This document shows, in pieces, positions 61,598 to 64,000 of a stretch of DNA of 64,000 nt. Origin of the DNA: Desulfacinum infernum DSM 9756 (GTDB taxonomy: Bacteria > Desulfobacterota > Syntrophobacteria > Syntrophobacterales > DSM-9756); contig NZ_FQVB01000022.1 of assembly GCF_900129305.1 (NCBI RefSeq), forward strand, positions 16,631-80,630, given 5' to 3'. Under the pieces are notes generated by a model. It was not told the origin of the DNA. It searched no databases and was given only the letters and a program-made list of their open reading frames with translations. Position 1 is the stretch's first letter, and each line of letters starts with the position of its first letter. The position numbers and the translations under genes were made by a program.

Positions 61598-63022
61598 ATG
61601 CTTCGTGTGGGAGTGGTAACGGAGGATTCAACGCTTTGTGAGACCATCCGGGCGGCGGCTCCGGAGGATGTCCGGGTGGAGTGGTTCGCCGGCCGCCGGG
61701 AGATCGCCGAGACGGACGGCCGGAAGGTTCCTTCGGTTCTCTTTATGGATCTGGCCTTGTTGGGCCCCCCTCCTGCCATGGAAAGGGGCAGGACGGCCCG
61801 CGCGCCCTGGCAGGACGCGGGGCTGGACCCGTCGACCCGGGTGGTGGTGCTGGCTCCCCGCGACCAGGCCTCTCAGGCCATCCGCATGGTCCGCGCCGGG
61901 GCCCTCACCTACCTGACCTATCCCTTCCGCCCCACCGAGTTGAAAAACGTCTGGAGCGTGGCCCGTGCGGCCCTGCGTTCCGAAGGCGAAGCCGTCGCCG
62001 CCCGGGACGCCTTCTGGAAGGACATCTACCGCCATCTGGTCCGGACCAACAGCGCCCAGATGCAGACGGTCATGGATCAGCTCAAGGCCGTGGCCCCCAC
62101 CGACGCCACCATCCTGCTCTACGGCGAGACGGGCACGGGAAAGAACATGCTGGCCAAGGTGATCCACGAGCACAGCGCCCGGGCCCACAAGCCCTTCGTG
62201 GCCGTCCACTGCGGGGCCATTCCGGAGGGCCTGGTGGAAAGCGAGTTTTTCGGCCACGAAAAGGGAGCCTTTACCGGGGCCGTCCGAAAGAAGCTGGGCA
62301 AGTTCGAGATCGCCGACCAGGGAACCATCTTCCTGGACGAGATCGGAACCATCACCCTGCCGGTCCAGATCAAGCTGCTCCAGGTCCTCCAGGAAGGCAC
62401 CTTCAGCCGCGTGGGCGGGGAAAAGGAACTGCACACGGATGTGCGGGTCATTTCCGCCACCAACGTGGACCTCAAATCCCTGGTGGAGCAGGGGCGTTTC
62501 CGGCAGGACCTCTATTACCGCCTGGAGGTCTTTCCCATCCACATTCCGCCCTTGCGGGAGCGGCGGGAGGACATCCCGCTTCTGGCCGACATCTTCCTGG
62601 AAAAGCTCCGAAGAAGGCACCGCAAGCCCATCCAGGACATCCATCCCGACGTGATCGGCGCCTTTCTGGCCTACGATTGGCCCGGAAACATCCGGGAGAT
62701 GGAAAACGTCATGGAAAGGGCCTTCATCCTGGAGACCGAAACCACCCTCACCCCCACCCATTTCCCTGCGGAAATCATGGGGGAGGTGCGCGCGGTGGTC
62801 CGGCCCCTCTTTCATCCGGCCATGACACTGGCCGAATTCCGAAAGCACGCGGTGGAGGAGGCGGAGCGGACCTACCTTTCGGAGCTGCTCCGCTACCACA
62901 AGGGCAGGATCAACCTGACGGCCCAGTCCGCCGGGATCACTCCCCGCCAACTCCACAAGCTCATGAAACGCCATAATCTCAGGAAAGAGGACTATCGCCC
63001 GGCCCGCAAGGCGGGGGGCTGA
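61598..63022 (+). CDS. Sigma-54-dependent response regulator with degenerate receiver domain
   Basis: An NtrC-family enhancer-binding activator of 474 residues. The receiver (about 1-120) keeps Glu9/Asp10 and Asp51 but lacks the conserved switch Thr (LAP in place of LTA) and Lys (TYPF at 107-110 in place of TKPF). The AAA+ domain has Walker A GETGTGKN (176-183), the sigma-54 contact loop GAFTGA (about 224-229) and Walker B TIFLDEIG. A Fis-type HTH ends the protein (NLTAQSAGITPRQLHKLM). No histidine kinase is adjacent. It is divergent from the permease gene. Confidence 0.93.
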   Translation: MLRVGVVTEDSTLCETIRAAAPEDVRVEWFAGRREIAETDGRKVPSVLFMDLALLGPPPAMERGRTARAPWQDAGLDPSTRVVVLAPRDQASQAIRMVRAGALTYLTYPFRPTELKNVWSVARAALRSEGEAVAARDAFWKDIYRHLVRTNSAQMQTVMDQLKAVAPTDATILLYGETGTGKNMLAKVIHEHSARAHKPFVAVHCGAIPEGLVESEFFGHEKGAFTGAVRKKLGKFEIADQGTIFLDEIGTITLPVQIKLLQVLQEGTFSRVGGEKELHTDVRVISATNVDLKSLVEQGRFRQDLYYRLEVFPIHIPPLRERREDIPLLADIFLEKLRRRHRKPIQDIHPDVIGAFLAYDWPGNIREMENVMERAFILETETTLTPTHFPAEIMGEVRAVVRPLFHPAMTLAEFRKHAVEEAERTYLSELLRYHKGRINLTAQSAGITPRQLHKLMKRHNLRKEDYRPARKAGG

Positions 63023-63037
63023 GCCGCGCGCCCTTGC

Positions 63038-63385
63038 TCAGGCGGCCCTCGTCACATCGTTCACCGGGCGAACCTCGGCGATGCTCTTCTTGCGGTCCCC
63101 CCAGCCTTCGAAGAGTACGGCTTCGGGGTGGGCGTCCAAACTGTGGTAGTCCCGCACCGCCAGGCCCATGGACCGGACCGCGGCGTCGCTGTAGACCCGC
63201 ACGTCGTAAATATGCGGGGTTTCGGCCCTGGGACGCAGAACCGCCTTCAGATTCCACACCCAATCGGGGTCCTTTTTCAGCCGAACCACCAGGTAGCGGC
63301 CCACCTCGTCGGGGATCTCCGTGGGCTTGGGAAGCGTCTGGGTCTTTGCCTCTTTTTTCCAGAACAGGATCTTCTTCCATTCCAT
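63038..63385 (-). CDS. Conserved-looking protein of unknown function
   Basis: A 115-residue soluble protein: a basic N terminus (MEWKKILFWKKE), then YLVVRLKKDPDWVWNLKAVL and DVRVYSDAAVRSMGLAVRDY, a compact alpha/beta pattern. No motif or membrane segment is recognised. GAGGAGACC precedes the ATG at 63385. It converges with the activator gene, with 15 bases between stop codons. Confidence 0.7.
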   Translation of the reverse strand: MEWKKILFWKKEAKTQTLPKPTEIPDEVGRYLVVRLKKDPDWVWNLKAVLRPRAETPHIYDVRVYSDAAVRSMGLAVRDYHSLDAHPEAVLFEGWGDRKKSIAEVRPVNDVTRAA

Positions 63386-63666
63386 GGGCGGTCTCCTCGC
63401 GCAGGGACTCGTCGGGTTGTCTTCTCTCCATCGGGGCTGATCATGAGGAGGCAAATTGCGGGCCACATTGGGTTTCGCCGTGGAGGGCGGGCGGGGCAGA
63501 GGGATCCGGCGGGCCGGACTTCAACGGCCTTGCTGGAAACCGGTTTCGGAAATTCCGAAACCGGAAAGCGACAGAACCGGAGGTTCCGAAAAGAGGGCGG
63601 AGTCGCGTTTCATTCTACCTAAACTGAGCGATTTTTTCTTCGGGTGTCTCTTACACCGCGTGATTA
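63386..63666. other. Intergenic region before the group II intron
   Basis: Together with the repeat that follows, 307 gene-free bases. A CCGAAACCGGAAAGC / GAAACCGGTTTCGG-type local inverted repeat lies at about 63538-63562. Its few open frames have no plausible protein. I see no RNA gene. Confidence 0.4.
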
Positions 63667-63692
63667 GCGGGCGGGGATAAACCCCGCCCCTA
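63667..63692. repeat. Family A palindrome, copy 4 (inverted), at the intron insertion point
   Basis: GCGGGCGGGG-ataaa-CCCCGCCCC then TA; the reverse complement of copies at 19246, 47083 and 58494. The flank before it (CACCGCGTGATTA) also matches the flank of other copies in inverse. The intron starts on the next base. Confidence 0.8.
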
Positions 63693-64000
63693 GTGCGCCT
63701 GGGAGCAGGCGTGATCAGAGAGGTGAAAGTCCTCTTCCGGGAGATGCCCGCTCCCGGTAGTCGAAGGTAACTGCGTCGCCGTGAGGCGGGGTGGGAAGCA
63801 ACCGGAGACGAACACACAGTCCGCAGGATGACGAACGCGATTCGGCCTTACGACTCGACGAGTCTCCTAGGGAAGGACGAAGTCCAGACCGTGTCAAAGC
63901 GGCAAGGTATGGTCGAGATACTGTGGCACTCGCAGACGAAAGGGCGAGAAACGGAGAACACAAACTTCGACCTGGAGCCGACCGACGTAGCCACGGAAGT
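63693..64000 (+). mobile_element. 5' end of a group II intron (cut by the window edge)
   Basis: The sequence starts GTGCGCC, the usual 5' splice consensus. A CGCCTG-gga-g-CAGGCG stem follows at once, then AGAGG-tgaaagt-CCTCT (63719-63735), the conserved domain I hairpin, and GGGAAGCAACCGGAG and AGAACACAAACTTCGACC blocks typical of bacterial ribozymes. About 308 bases of domain I are visible; the reverse transcriptase/maturase would be beyond the edge. Insertion right after a hairpin and the 5' sequence both suggest class C; this is moderately sure. Confidence 0.8.

Overview
The window is GC-rich, densely packed bacterial chromosome. A dissimilatory-type ATP sulfurylase (sat), a Rex repressor next to an F0 ATP synthase operon, a fused CoA-disulfide reductase/rhodanese, a 2-oxoacid:ferredoxin oxidoreductase, and an outer-membrane toolkit (lolA, tamA/tamB, a PagL-like protein) together point to a diderm anaerobic sulfate reducer of the Desulfobacterota. 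A Syntrophobacter/Desulfacinum-like relative is my guess and is inference only. No rRNA, tRNA or CRISPR array was seen.

Layout. 1-3 kb: sat with a near-consensus promoter and Rex-like operator, a small coiled-coil protein and a lytic transglycosylase. 3-11 kb (+): a membrane protein of unknown function, rimO, a repeat-rich gap, then a prenyl/tetrapyrrole run (polyprenyl diphosphate synthase, precorrin-2 dehydrogenase, CcsA/HemX, hemA), a zinc-ribbon protein and tatA, ending at a terminator against ssb. 11.6-22 kb (+): plsC, RNase J, ftsK, lolA, nadA and pdxA in one tight operon, then a UvrA paralogue lacking the insertion domain. 22-32 kb (-): a radical-SAM/DUF2344 protein, RNase G, a ClC channel and hemL, then atpZ-atpI-atpB-atpE and rex. 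32-46 kb: small membrane protein, CoA-disulfide reductase-rhodanese, tamA-pagL-like-tamB, a Kef-type antiporter, a gamma/alpha-fused 2-oxoacid:ferredoxin oxidoreductase with its beta subunit, and a lipoprotein. 47-48 kb: an MntA/HepT toxin-antitoxin pair between dispersed repeats. 48-58 kb (-): corA, large MscS, DUF389, DUF2062, gapN and a PfkB kinase in one overlapping chain, then a second MscS and an unknown two-gene pair. 58.5-63.4 kb: terC with an SLC12-type transporter, and a sigma-54 activator with a degenerate receiver. The right edge is the 5' end of a group II intron inserted against a dispersed palindromic repeat.

The most coherent signal is regulatory. Rex-like palindromes lie upstream of sat, rex and the F0 operon. 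At sat and atp they sit just downstream of the -10 box of a recognisable promoter. This would tie sulfate activation and ATP synthesis to NADH/NAD+ redox state. Also notable are the c-subunit with the Gln/Glu/Ser/Tyr sodium-ligand pattern, the UvrA variant, the PagL-like gene between tamA and tamB, and several families of dispersed inverted repeats.
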